Shown piece by piece: positions 56,190 through 64,000 of a stretch of 64,000 bases of DNA. Made by a program: the position numbers and the translations under genes. The notes below the pieces were generated by a model that was not told where the DNA came from, did no database searches, and was given only the letters and a program-made list of their open reading frames with translations. Numbering within the stretch: position 1 is the stretch's first letter; every line of letters begins with the position of its first letter. The stretch lies in contig NZ_LNCI01000001.1 of assembly GCF_001509585.1 (NCBI RefSeq), positions 124,001 to 188,000 on the forward strand, given 5' to 3'. This DNA is from Tropicimonas marinistellae (lineage in GTDB: Bacteria; Pseudomonadota; Alphaproteobacteria; Rhodobacterales; Rhodobacteraceae).

Positions 56190-57179
56190 TCAGTGCAATT
56201 GGTCGATGAGGGCGTCGAGCGGCGCCCAGTCGTCCAGTTCCAGCCTGACCGGAACCGTCAGCACGTTCCGTCGAAAGGACGCCGGCATCCGTACGGCGTC
56301 CTTTTCGGTGGTGACGAGCTGCGCGCCCAGAACCCTTGCCTCAGTCTCCAGGCGGGAAAGCAGCGCAGGCGTGTAGGGCTGGTGATCCTCCAGCGCCTCT
56401 GCCCGCAGGATTTCCGCCCCCAGAGCGCGGAGGGTGGCGAAAAACTTCTCCGGGTGCCCAATTCCTGCGAATGCCAGCGCCCGTGTTCCTTGCCAGTCCA
56501 TCCCTGTCGCGAGCGGCACGAGTACGCCAGTCGCATGTGGCAGGGCGGCGGCTTGGATCGCGTGGCTCCAACGGCCGGCAAAGCGCTGTTGCATTGATGC
56601 GGTGCCGATGCTCAGCATCAGGTCACCCCGCGCCAGGCCGGATTCCACGGGTTCGCGAAGGGGACCGGATGGGATACAACGCCCATTGCCGAAGCCGTGC
56701 GCGGCATCCACGACAACAATGCCGAGATCCTTGAAGACCGACGGATTCTGAAACCCGTCGTCCATCAGTATGCGTGCCGCGCCTGCGTTTTCGGCGGCGG
56801 CCACTCCGGCTGCTCGTTCGCGCGCAACCCATGTTGGTGCGAAGGCTGCGATCAGCAACGGTTCGTCGCCCACATCCTCAGCGCTGTGATTTGCCGGGTC
56901 AACCCGGATTGGGCCTTGCAAGCGTCCACCGTGGCCGCGGCTAACCACATGGGTTCCGGTGCCGAGTCTCTGCGCGATGGCAATCACTGTCGGTGTCTTG
57001 CCGGTTCCGCCCGCATTGATGTTGCCAATGCAAATCACGGGCACGCCAGCCCGATAAGGCGTCGTGCTTTTTAACCGCCGTCGGGTCGCCGCCGCATAGA
57101 GCCGACCAAGTGGGGCGAGTAGACGTGCTTGCCAGCCCGGTGCGTCCGGAGGGTTGTCCCAGAATGCCGGAGCCCGCAT
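56190..57179 (-). CDS. lpxK: Tetraacyldisaccharide 4'-kinase LpxK
   Basis: The 329-residue membrane-associated P-loop kinase has Walker [19 protein letters not shown], then [21 protein letters not shown] and [11 protein letters not shown], the full LpxK signature set. It phosphorylates the lipid A disaccharide precursor at the 4' position. The ATG overlaps the stop of the waaA-like gene by one base, so the two are coupled. Confidence 0.96.
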   Translation of the reverse strand: MRAPAFWDNPPDAPGWQARLLAPLGRLYAAATRRRLKSTTPYRAGVPVICIGNINAGGTGKTPTVIAIAQRLGTGTHVVSRGHGGRLQGPIRVDPANHSAEDVGDEPLLIAAFAPTWVARERAAGVAAAENAGAARILMDDGFQNPSVFKDLGIVVVDAAHGFGNGRCIPSGPLREPVESGLARGDLMLSIGTASMQQRFAGRWSHAIQAAALPHATGVLVPLATGMDWQGTRALAFAGIGHPEKFFATLRALGAEILRAEALEDHQPYTPALLSRLETEARVLGAQLVTTEKDAVRMPASFRRNVLTVPVRLELDDWAPLDALIDQLH

Positions 57180-58498
57180 CAGACCGCCCGGTTACGAAGT
57201 GCCGACAGCACGTGCTGCGCGAGCCGGTCCAGAACCTGCACACCTTCTGTTGCCGCATCCCAAGCGTTAACAGCGAGCCGTGCAGCCGTGTCGGGTGCAA
57301 GCAGATCGACAACCGTGGGGCCAAGCGCCGCTGGTCCGGGAATGCGGCGGCAGGCGCCGGCGTCATCCAGTGCGTCAAGTGCGATACGCGCCTCGCCCGC
57401 CGCGTTTGGGCCGGCGATGATCGCGGACCCAAGCGTTGCAGCGTCCATTGGGTTCGGCACGCCGGCGCCGGACAACGTGCCACCGAGAAATGCCACCGGG
57501 GACAGCCGGTAGCAGAGCCCGAGTTCTTCAACGCAGTCGACAATGAAAACGTCGCTACCGGCGTCGGGATCTTCGCCGGCCTCTCTGCGCGCGACGGTAA
57601 ATCCCTTTTGCGTCAGCTCCGAGGCGAGGTCCGGCCCAAGATGGTCGGCAACAGGCACCAGAATGAGTAGGAGACGATGCATGCTGCGCAGGGCCAGGCG
57701 ATGCGCCGTCAGCACGGCGTCGATTTCTGAAGGAGCGGGGCAGGCGACCAACCAGATCGGACGCGCGTGAAGCTTGGCGGCAAGATCTTCGCGCTCGGAC
57801 TCGATACATGCGGGGGGCTGGTTTACCCGTGTGAGCGGCCCTGTGGTTTCGATTCTCGCTGGAATTGCGCCGAGGGTTCGGATCGACTCCGAGTGGGTAA
57901 CATCCGGAGCGAGGATCCGGTCGAACAAGCCCAGCAATTGCCGCTGAAGGTTGCGTGCCCGTCCGCCCACGGCGACAGGTGCGACGGCATCCTGCAGCAG
58001 AAGTGGAATCGCTCGTTGCGCCGTGGCATCGAGCAAAAGCGGCTTGTCGACCGTTCGCAGCCAAATCGACACGTCGGGCATCCAGTGGTCGAGAAAACGC
58101 TGCACGGCCCGGGCGGTTTCGACTGGCGGCAACTGGCAAATCACATCTTGTGAACTGATACCAAGCGTCGGATCGACGGCCGTATCAGAGGTCAAGAGGA
58201 TCGTTGCGCTTGTGGCCTCTTCCTCCAGACGTTCCTGCAGCGACACGAGCGCCAGCGGGTCGACGCCCTCAGGCGCGTGGACCCAAATCAGGACACCTGG
58301 TGGCCGGGGCGTGTCGATCCGCCCCAGCCTTTCAGCGGCCGCCCGTCCAGCGTCTCCCCCGCGCTGCGCCTCTGACGCGAGCTTGCGCGTCTGTCCCGGC
58401 GCCAGAAGCCGGGCCCGGAGGCGGGGGATCGTCAGCGCGTCCAATTGTGGCGGCTCAGCCCAGTTCCTCGGTTGCCGAGGCTTCGGCTTCCTCGTCAC
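57179..58498 (-). CDS. Divergent WaaA/KdtA-like (Kdo transferase family) protein, catalytic signatures altered
   Basis: The 439-residue GT-B protein aligns with WaaA around [47 protein letters not shown] and [20 protein letters not shown]. At the usual positions SVGE reads GVD, ESELWP reads TVDKP, THEGE reads PAPSE and GGHNPLEP reads [10 protein letters not shown], so the residues for Kdo acceptor and CMP-Kdo are largely replaced. It may be a pseudo-enzyme or have another substrate. A GTG at 58498 overlaps DUF4170 by 44 bases with no clear ribosome binding site, so the start is uncertain. It is coupled to lpxK. Confidence 0.8.
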   Translation of the reverse strand: MTRKPKPRQPRNWAEPPQLDALTIPRLRARLLAPGQTRKLASEAQRGGDAGRAAAERLGRIDTPRPPGVLIWVHAPEGVDPLALVSLQERLEEEATSATILLTSDTAVDPTLGISSQDVICQLPPVETARAVQRFLDHWMPDVSIWLRTVDKPLLLDATAQRAIPLLLQDAVAPVAVGGRARNLQRQLLGLFDRILAPDVTHSESIRTLGAIPARIETTGPLTRVNQPPACIESEREDLAAKLHARPIWLVACPAPSEIDAVLTAHRLALRSMHRLLLILVPVADHLGPDLASELTQKGFTVARREAGEDPDAGSDVFIVDCVEELGLCYRLSPVAFLGGTLSGAGVPNPMDAATLGSAIIAGPNAAGEARIALDALDDAGACRRIPGPAALGPTVVDLLAPDTAARLAVNAWDAATEGVQVLDRLAQHVLSALRNRAV

Positions 58499-58697
58499 GC
58501 AGGCGGTGAATGTGGGCGATGAAATACCTCATATGGGCGTTATCCACCGTCTTCTGGGCATGTTCCTTCCACGCATCGTGGGCAGAGGCATAGTCGGGGA
58601 ACATACCGACGATATGAATATCGTCGACGTCCTTGAAGGCTGTCTTAGATGGGTCGATCAATTCGCCGCCAAAGACGAGATGCAGACGCTGAACCAT
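58455..58697 (-). CDS. DUF4170 protein
   Basis: The 80-residue cytosolic product is of the DUF4170 family, as seen from RLHLVFGGELIDPSKTAFKD, then VDDIHIVGMFPDYASAHDAW and NAHMRYFIAHIHRL. Function is unknown. It sits with the waaA-like and lpxK genes, as it does in many Rhodobacteraceae, which hints at a link with lipid A or its regulation. aggagg-like sequence (aggacctc on the other strand) lies before the ATG. Confidence 0.88.
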   Translation of the reverse strand: MVQRLHLVFGGELIDPSKTAFKDVDDIHIVGMFPDYASAHDAWKEHAQKTVDNAHMRYFIAHIHRLRDEEAEASATEELG

Positions 58698-58888
58698 GAG
58701 GTCCTCCTGTCCTGAAGTCCGTTGCGCGGCACCCTAGAGGTTGGGCGCGGTGCGTCAAGCCGAGGGCGGCGGGCCAGTCGTCGCGGCCAATAGCGCAGGC
58801 TTTGGGGCGCACGCGCGGCCGTCGGCACACGGCATCTCCTCCGGATGTGGTCCACCCCGATTTGGTTTTTTGCTGACCATTACCTTTT

Positions 58889-59668
58889 TCAACGGTTCAG
58901 ACGGTCGAGCATTTCCTTGTGGACCGCCGGCGTGGCGCAAACAACGCCGAAGGCTTGCCTGCGCGGGCTGTTGAACGTTATCGGGTCGCCCTTTCGGTCG
59001 CTCACTTTCGCGCCGGCTTCCTGAGCAACGAGACTGCCGGCGGCAATGTCCCATTCCCAGCTGTCGCGCAAAGTCAGCATTGCATCGAAGCGTCCCTGTC
59101 CCACAAGACTCAGCCGGTAGGCGAGGGACGAGCGGAAGTGGCGCGTCACATCTGGAACGCCGCCAGGCCAGTGTTGCGGCTTGAGTGTCGGCCCGGCGGC
59201 AAGAACATCGGCACCACGGAGCGCCGGACGGCCGCTTGCGCGGATGGTCCGGCCATTGAGACGCGCCCCGCCGCCTCGTTCTGCCGTGTAAAGTCTTTGC
59301 AAAAGAGGCAGATACACTACGGCCGCCGTCACTTCGCCCCGGTTTGCGACTGCCAGGGAATGGGCCCATGTCCGGTGCCCGTCGGTGAAGGCGCGGGTTC
59401 CATCGATCGGATCGACGACGAAGGTACGCGGCCGGGCCAGTCGGGACCCCGCATCGTCCTCGCTTTCCTCGGACATCCAGCCGTAGTCCGGCCGCGCACC
59501 CGTGAGGCGTGCATGCAGCATCCGGTCGATCTCCAGATCGGCCTCGGTCACGGGGCCCTGGCCGGCTCCCTTGTCCCAGACGGCGTGTCCCGCGTGGAAA
59601 TGCCGGCAGGCGATCTCGCCCGCGGCGACCGCGGCATCGGTCAACAGCTGAAGGTCATCCCCCGGCAA
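58889..59668 (-). CDS. cysQ: Inositol monophosphatase-family phosphatase, CysQ-like
   Basis: The 259-residue lithium-sensitive phosphatase has the metal motif VVDPIDGTRAFTDGHRTW, the earlier EESEDD pair, and the C-terminal WEWDIAAGSLVAQEAGAKVS. The CysQ branch hydrolyses 3'-phosphoadenosine-5'-phosphate to AMP; inositol phosphatase activity cannot be excluded. It overlaps pmbA by 14 bases. A 191-base gap separates it from DUF4170. Confidence 0.87.
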   Translation of the reverse strand: MPGDDLQLLTDAAVAAGEIACRHFHAGHAVWDKGAGQGPVTEADLEIDRMLHARLTGARPDYGWMSEESEDDAGSRLARPRTFVVDPIDGTRAFTDGHRTWAHSLAVANRGEVTAAVVYLPLLQRLYTAERGGGARLNGRTIRASGRPALRGADVLAAGPTLKPQHWPGGVPDVTRHFRSSLAYRLSLVGQGRFDAMLTLRDSWEWDIAAGSLVAQEAGAKVSDRKGDPITFNSPRRQAFGVVCATPAVHKEMLDRLNR

Positions 59669-61001
59669 GCGTCAACCCCTCGACCAGCAGCGAGGGCACC
59701 ACACGCGCCACGTGTGGGCGTGCGTCATTTGCCGGCACCAACGATTTCAGCATGTCTCGCAAGTTGCCTGCGATGGTACATTCGTTGACCGGATAGGTGA
59801 TTTCTCCGTTCTCGACCCAGAACCCGGACGCGCCACGAGAGTAGTCGCCCGTGGTCGGATTGATCGTCGAACCGATCATCGAGGTCACCAGCAGACCGGT
59901 GCCCATCTGCGAGACGAGCTCATTGCGGCTTGCAACCCCTTCGGTGAGCGCGATGTTCGTGACCGAGGGGGACGGTGGCGCCGATGGACCGCGCGCTGCA
60001 TTTGCGGTGCTTTCCTGTCCGAGCTTGTGCGCTGTCGAAAGATCCAGCACCCAGCCCTCCAGGGTACCGTCGCGGACGATGTGGCGTTCGGCTGTCGGTA
60101 GCCCCTCGGCATCGAAAAGCCGCGACGAGGGGCCCCGCAATCGCCGGGGTTGCTCGGTGATCGACACTCCCTTGGGCAGAACCTCCTGCCCCATCGCATC
60201 GCGTAGCCAGGAAGCGCCCCGCACAATGGCGCTTCCGTTGATCGCGACCAGAAGGTGCCCAACGAGGGATGCGGCAATGCGTTCGTCGAACAGCACCGGA
60301 AACGCGCCTGTTGGCGCCTTGCGGGCTCCTGCCCTGGCGAGCGTGCGTTCCGCTGCAATACGCCCGACGTCTTCCGGGCTTGGCAGATCGGCAAGATGGC
60401 TCCGGCTCTCGCCGAAGTAGTCGCGCTCCATCCCCGTGCCTTCGCCAGTTATCGCGACCGTGAACAGCGCCGAGTCGGTGCGGGCGTAGCCGCCAGCAAA
60501 GCCGGCGGAGGTGGCCAGTTGAACCTGCCGCCGGCCATAGACCGCCGTCGAGGAATCCACGCGAGATATACCATCATGGGCCAGCGCGGACGCTTCTGCG
60601 TCCCGTGCCAACCGTTCGAGGTCTTCTGGGAGAGGTTCACCAGCCGGGTCGTCCATCTCGAGCACTGAGCAATCCGTATCTTTTGCAAGCTGGTCAGGCC
60701 TGGCCTGACGGACGCCGGGGTCTTCGGGAGCTTCCCGCGCCATGGCGACCGCGCGTTCTGCCATCTCGGCCAATGTCTCCGGCGCGGTCGAGGAGGACGA
60801 TACGCAAGCCTGCCGGTTTCCGATCATCACACGCACGCCGATATCCGTGCTCTCGGACCGCTCCGCCTGCTCCAAGGTCCCACCGCGCACGTCAATGCTG
60901 ATCGACGTACCCTCTATGGCGATGGCATCCGCGGCTTCTGCGCCTGCCTGTTTGGCGGCTTCCAGAAGGGCGGCGGTGAGAGTCTCGAGCGGTCGGGTCA
61001 T
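59655..61001 (-). CDS. pmbA: TldE/PmbA-family metalloprotease subunit
   Basis: The 448-residue product lacks the HExxxH zinc motif of TldD, which identifies the PmbA/TldE half of the TldD/E protease. Typical PmbA blocks are SISIDVRGGTLEQAERSEST, DIGVRVMIGNRQACVSSS, VLFDERIAASLVGHLLVAIN and a C-terminal PTTGDYSRGASGFWVENGEI. With TldD it processes leader peptides and acts on unfolded substrates. Start at 61001 gives the normal length. TldD is not in the window. Confidence 0.93.
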   Translation of the reverse strand: MTRPLETLTAALLEAAKQAGAEAADAIAIEGTSISIDVRGGTLEQAERSESTDIGVRVMIGNRQACVSSSSTAPETLAEMAERAVAMAREAPEDPGVRQARPDQLAKDTDCSVLEMDDPAGEPLPEDLERLARDAEASALAHDGISRVDSSTAVYGRRQVQLATSAGFAGGYARTDSALFTVAITGEGTGMERDYFGESRSHLADLPSPEDVGRIAAERTLARAGARKAPTGAFPVLFDERIAASLVGHLLVAINGSAIVRGASWLRDAMGQEVLPKGVSITEQPRRLRGPSSRLFDAEGLPTAERHIVRDGTLEGWVLDLSTAHKLGQESTANAARGPSAPPSPSVTNIALTEGVASRNELVSQMGTGLLVTSMIGSTINPTTGDYSRGASGFWVENGEITYPVNECTIAGNLRDMLKSLVPANDARPHVARVVPSLLVEGLTLAGG

Positions 61002-61151
61002 CGGCGGTTTCCTGTCTTGCAACATTGCAGCAGCTAGGTCGGATCGGTACGCGGTGCAAGACACATACCTCGCCAGCCCGGTTGAACGTTGCCGAGCGCT
61101 GCGCATATTGACACGGCAGACTACAGAACGAATGCAATGGAGCCAGTGCCA

Positions 61152-62540
61152 ATGCGGCGTATAGCCTTGCTGTCCCTAGCGTTTTTCCTGGCCGCGGTGC
61201 AAGCAGCACCTGCCGAGACGCGCCCGCCTGCAAACAAAGCAGAAATGCAGCTCTCGTTCGCGCCCGTGGTCAAGCGCAGCGCGCCCGCCGTGGTGAACGT
61301 CTACGCGACCTGGGTTAAGGAGCTTCGTGCCAGTCCCTTTGCCGACGATCCGTTCTTTTCCCAGTTTTTTCAAGGGTACGGCCGGTCGGTTCCGCGTGTC
61401 CAGAACTCGCTGGGATCGGGAGTGATTGTCGCTGCTGATGGCGTCGTCGTTTCGAACTACCACGTGGTTCAGGAGGCAACCGACATCCGTGTGGTCTTGC
61501 CGGACCGCAGAGAGTTTTCCGGCGATGTGGTGCTGGCCGACGAGGAAGCGGATATCGCAGTGATCCGGCTAAATGGAGCGTCGGATCTGCCCTCATTGGA
61601 ATTCGCCGATTCCGACGTGGCCGAGGTCGGCGATCTGGTGCTCGCAATCGGCAATCCATTTGGCGTCGGGCAGACGGTTTCGAGCGGAATCGTTTCCGCC
61701 ACCGCACGAAGCGCCGCGGCGGCACAGGCCGGTCCGGGGTACTTCATCCAGACGGACGCGCCGATAAACCCGGGAAATTCGGGTGGCGCGCTGGTGGATA
61801 TGTCTGGGCGACTCCTGGGGCTCAACACGTCGATCCTGACGCGGTCCGGCGGTTCGAACGGAATCGGCTTCGCGATTCCATCCAATCTGGTGGCGCAATA
61901 TGTCGAGCAGGCGCGGCGTGGCGACGGAAACTTCCTACGCCCCTGGGCCGGAATCGAGGTTCAGCCGGTCGATGGTGGGCTGTCCGGTGCGCTCGGGCAG
62001 GCGCGGCCTGAAGGGGCTCTGATCACCGAGATGCATCCGCAGAGCCCCTTTGCCGTGGCCGGTTTGCGCACCGGCGACGTGATACTGCGCATCGGCGGCA
62101 TGCCGGTGAACGGCGAGGCGGAACTGGAGTATCGTTTGCTCACATTCGGTCCGGACCGCGACATACGGGTCGCCGTTCTGCGCGAAGGTAGAGAGTCGGA
62201 GATCGACGTCGCGATTGGGCCGGCGCCAGACGGAGACCAGTCAGAGCCAAGCCGGCTCGGAGGTCGCGGCCCCTTGGCCGGGCTTCTGGTCGCAGACATC
62301 ACGCCGAAGCTGATCGACGAACTGGATTTGCCGCTTTCTGCTGCGGGCGTGATCGTGATGCAAGCCGACGGGCAGTCGGCACGGTTTGGCCTTCGCCCCG
62401 GCGACCGCGTGCGACGCGTTAATGGCGTTGACGTGACCGGCGTGCGCGACGTTTCCCGCCTCGCCGAAGGCAGTGGCCGGGATTGGGACATCGAAATTGG
62501 CCGTGACGGGCGCGTGCTGAGATTGCGGGTCCGCAGCTGA
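61152..62540 (+). CDS. Do/DegP-family periplasmic serine protease
   Basis: The 462-residue product has a signal peptide (ALLSLAFFLAAVQAAPA), a trypsin-like domain with catalytic H104 (SNYHVV), D134 (EADIAVI) and S210 (GNSGGAL), and two PDZ domains (about residues 255-340 and 365-455). It should act as periplasmic protease/chaperone. The start at 61152 is preferred over 61137 because tggagcc lies at a workable distance and the signal peptide is intact. It is divergent from pmbA and is followed by the ABC1-kinase gene. Confidence 0.93.
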   Translation: MRRIALLSLAFFLAAVQAAPAETRPPANKAEMQLSFAPVVKRSAPAVVNVYATWVKELRASPFADDPFFSQFFQGYGRSVPRVQNSLGSGVIVAADGVVVSNYHVVQEATDIRVVLPDRREFSGDVVLADEEADIAVIRLNGASDLPSLEFADSDVAEVGDLVLAIGNPFGVGQTVSSGIVSATARSAAAAQAGPGYFIQTDAPINPGNSGGALVDMSGRLLGLNTSILTRSGGSNGIGFAIPSNLVAQYVEQARRGDGNFLRPWAGIEVQPVDGGLSGALGQARPEGALITEMHPQSPFAVAGLRTGDVILRIGGMPVNGEAELEYRLLTFGPDRDIRVAVLREGRESEIDVAIGPAPDGDQSEPSRLGGRGPLAGLLVADITPKLIDELDLPLSAAGVIVMQADGQSARFGLRPGDRVRRVNGVDVTGVRDVSRLAEGSGRDWDIEIGRDGRVLRLRVRS

Positions 62541-62759
62541 GATCGGAGATGTCGGTTTACAATCCCGAACGAACGGCCCTTGGTTGCGCGAACTCGGTTC
62601 GGTACGGGGAGCTTGGCTTCCCAAGCTGCGCGCAGCTGGCATGCGGGATTGCGCAAAGGCGGATGGACCCTTTCCGCTCCAGCCGCTAACAAGCGGGATA
62701 TCCACAACCGGCAGGTCGCAAGCCGCGGTCGCCAGATCTGCGACACAGAGGGCTCTTAG

Positions 62760-64000
62760 TTGCCTGCATCCACCGCGTCTCCGAGCGAATTTCGCCGCCT
62801 GACTGAGCTTTCAACAATCTTGATCCGGTACGGATTCGGAGATTTCCTGCGCTACGCCGGTGTTGATCAAATCGTTGAGAAAGCCGGGGAGGTCCTGCAC
62901 CGGAGCGACAGCGAACGTCTGATGGACGTTCCGGCGCCGGAGAGAATGCGGCGTGCGCTGGAAGAGATGGGGCCGACCTTTGTCAAGCTCGGGCAGATCC
63001 TCTCCACACGTGTGGATTTGCTGCCGCCCGACTACATTCGCGAACTTGAAAAACTCCGGGACCGCGTGCCGACGTTGCCGTTCGATAAACTGGTGACCGA
63101 GATCGAGGCCGAATTGGGACGCCCGCTTCGCGAGGTCTTTGCCGAGATCGACACGGTGCCGTTGGCCGCGGGGTCGGTCGCCCAGACCCACCGCGCGTGC
63201 CTCGCGAGCGGCGATGAGGTGGTTGTGAAGATCCGGCGCCCCGGTATTCGCCGAATGATCGAGGCAGACCTGCGGTTGCTGCGCCGCCTTGCCCGTTTTG
63301 CAACTCGCCGCTTCGAAGATGTGGCCCGACTGCGGCCGGAAGCAATATTGCAGGAATTCGCAAACTCTATCCACACCGAGCTCGATTTCGCCATCGAAGG
63401 TCGGAATTCGGAAACCATAGCCCGCAACTTCGCGGATGATCCGGCGATTTCCACGCCCAAAGTCTACTGGGACTACACGAGCGAAAGGATGAACGTGCAG
63501 GCGTTCATCGACGGAGTTGCCGGCAGCGATCGGGAGGCGGTGGATGCGGGCGGTTTCGACAAGCGCCGGATTGCGCGGCGGGGCGCAGAAGCGGTTCTGA
63601 AAATGATGTTCGAGGACCGGTTCTTCCACGCCGATCCGCATCCCGGGAACGTATTCTACCTACCCGACGACCGGCTCGTTTTCATTGACTTCGGAATGGT
63701 CGGTCAGTTGTCGCGCCAGCGGCGCGACGAGATGGTCGACCTGCTTCACGGTATGGTCGAACGCCGGGCCGACAAGGTGACCGAAATCCTGCTGACCTGG
63801 GCGGATGCCGACGATCGGCGCAACCTTGCGCTGGAGGGTCGCATCGATGCGTTTATCGACCGCGTGCACGGGGTGGCGCTGGACCGGCTCGATATCGCCT
63901 CGCTTACGCGGGATCTCTTTGCCGCCATGCGAGACCACAACCTCTCGCTGCCTTCGGATCTGACGCTGATGGCCAAGGCATTCGCCTCACTCGATGGCAT
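62760..64000 (+). CDS. ABC1/UbiB-family kinase-like protein, 3' end outside window
   Basis: An open frame of 413 codons runs from a TTG (62760), right after an in-frame stop and with agaggg upstream, to the window end. No ATG occurs until well inside. It has the KxGQ motif KLGQ (76-79; FVKLGQILSTRVDLLPPDYI), the Ala-rich loop variant AAGSVAQTH, VVVKIRRPG, HADPHPGN from residue 290, and a DFG-type Asp near 310 (FIDFGMVGQL). This identifies a UbiB/ADCK kinase-like ATPase, often needed for ubiquinone synthesis. Whether it is UbiB itself or a paralogue cannot be decided. Confidence 0.88.
   Translation, partial: MPASTASPSEFRRLTELSTILIRYGFGDFLRYAGVDQIVEKAGEVLHRSDSERLMDVPAPERMRRALEEMGPTFVKLGQILSTRVDLLPPDYIRELEKLRDRVPTLPFDKLVTEIEAELGRPLREVFAEIDTVPLAAGSVAQTHRACLASGDEVVVKIRRPGIRRMIEADLRLLRRLARFATRRFEDVARLRPEAILQEFANSIHTELDFAIEGRNSETIARNFADDPAISTPKVYWDYTSERMNVQAFIDGVAGSDREAVDAGGFDKRRIARRGAEAVLKMMFEDRFFHADPHPGNVFYLPDDRLVFIDFGMVGQLSRQRRDEMVDLLHGMVERRADKVTEILLTWADADDRRNLALEGRIDAFIDRVHGVALDRLDIASLTRDLFAAMRDHNLSLPSDLTLMAKAFASLDG

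Noticed and set aside
62811-63641. 276-codon open frame on - at the window end
   Set aside because: Antisense of the ABC1 kinase, whose conserved motifs (KLGQ, HADPHPGN, DFG) on + are decisive.

Overview
The window looks like a chromosomal segment of a marine-type alphaproteobacterium of the Rhodobacteraceae/roseobacter kind. The call rests on GC-rich coding sequence, a CcrM (GANTC) methyltransferase next to RNase HII, a DUF4170 gene next to lpxK and a waaA-like gene, a mutY-DUF721-dsbA neighbourhood, an AlkB hydroxylase and a compact roseobacter-style flagellar set. No insertion sequence, phage or CRISPR array was seen.

Region 1 (1-16.7 kb) is flagellar. The C-terminal part of flhA, then fliR, flhB and a small coiled-coil gene run on + with overlapping ends. 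A motB-flgE-flgK-flgL-flgI run lies on -. About 5 kb of unrelated genes separates the two: a KDG kinase, an ABC exporter and an acyl-CoA synthetase. Beyond motB lie a protein phosphatase, a small orphan gene, a secreted orphan and tRNA-Arg(CCT).

Region 2 (17-47 kb) is envelope and polysaccharide biology. It opens with a LacI regulator and a GT2 / LAB_N / GT39 cassette of the ArnC-ArnT type. Next come a YjbH-YjbF pair with a GfcA/YjbE-like small protein facing it, UDP-sugar enzymes (UDP-glucuronate epimerase, UDP-glucose dehydrogenase), an ExoY-like initiating transferase, an RTX M10 protease and a Wza/KpsD-type export lipoprotein. Then follow several glycosyltransferases, UDP-galactopyranose mutase, KpsM/KpsE/KpsT-like exporter parts and a GalE-like epimerase. 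Together they suggest an ABC-exported, probably galactofuranose-containing capsule. Its most striking member is a 1352-residue protein (32697-36755) that appears to fuse a galectin-like N-terminus, a GT31-like domain and a second GT-A domain.

Region 3 (47-64 kb) is mostly housekeeping: glpK, an unusual membrane-anchored winged-helix protein, rnhB-ccrM (with three GANTC sites just upstream of ccrM), alkB, mutY, a DciA-like DUF721 gene, dsbA, and a compact - strand group pmbA-cysQ-DUF4170-waaA-like-lpxK. The waaA-like protein lacks the usual catalytic signatures. A Do-type serine protease and a TTG-started ABC1/UbiB kinase, cut by the window edge, finish the segment.
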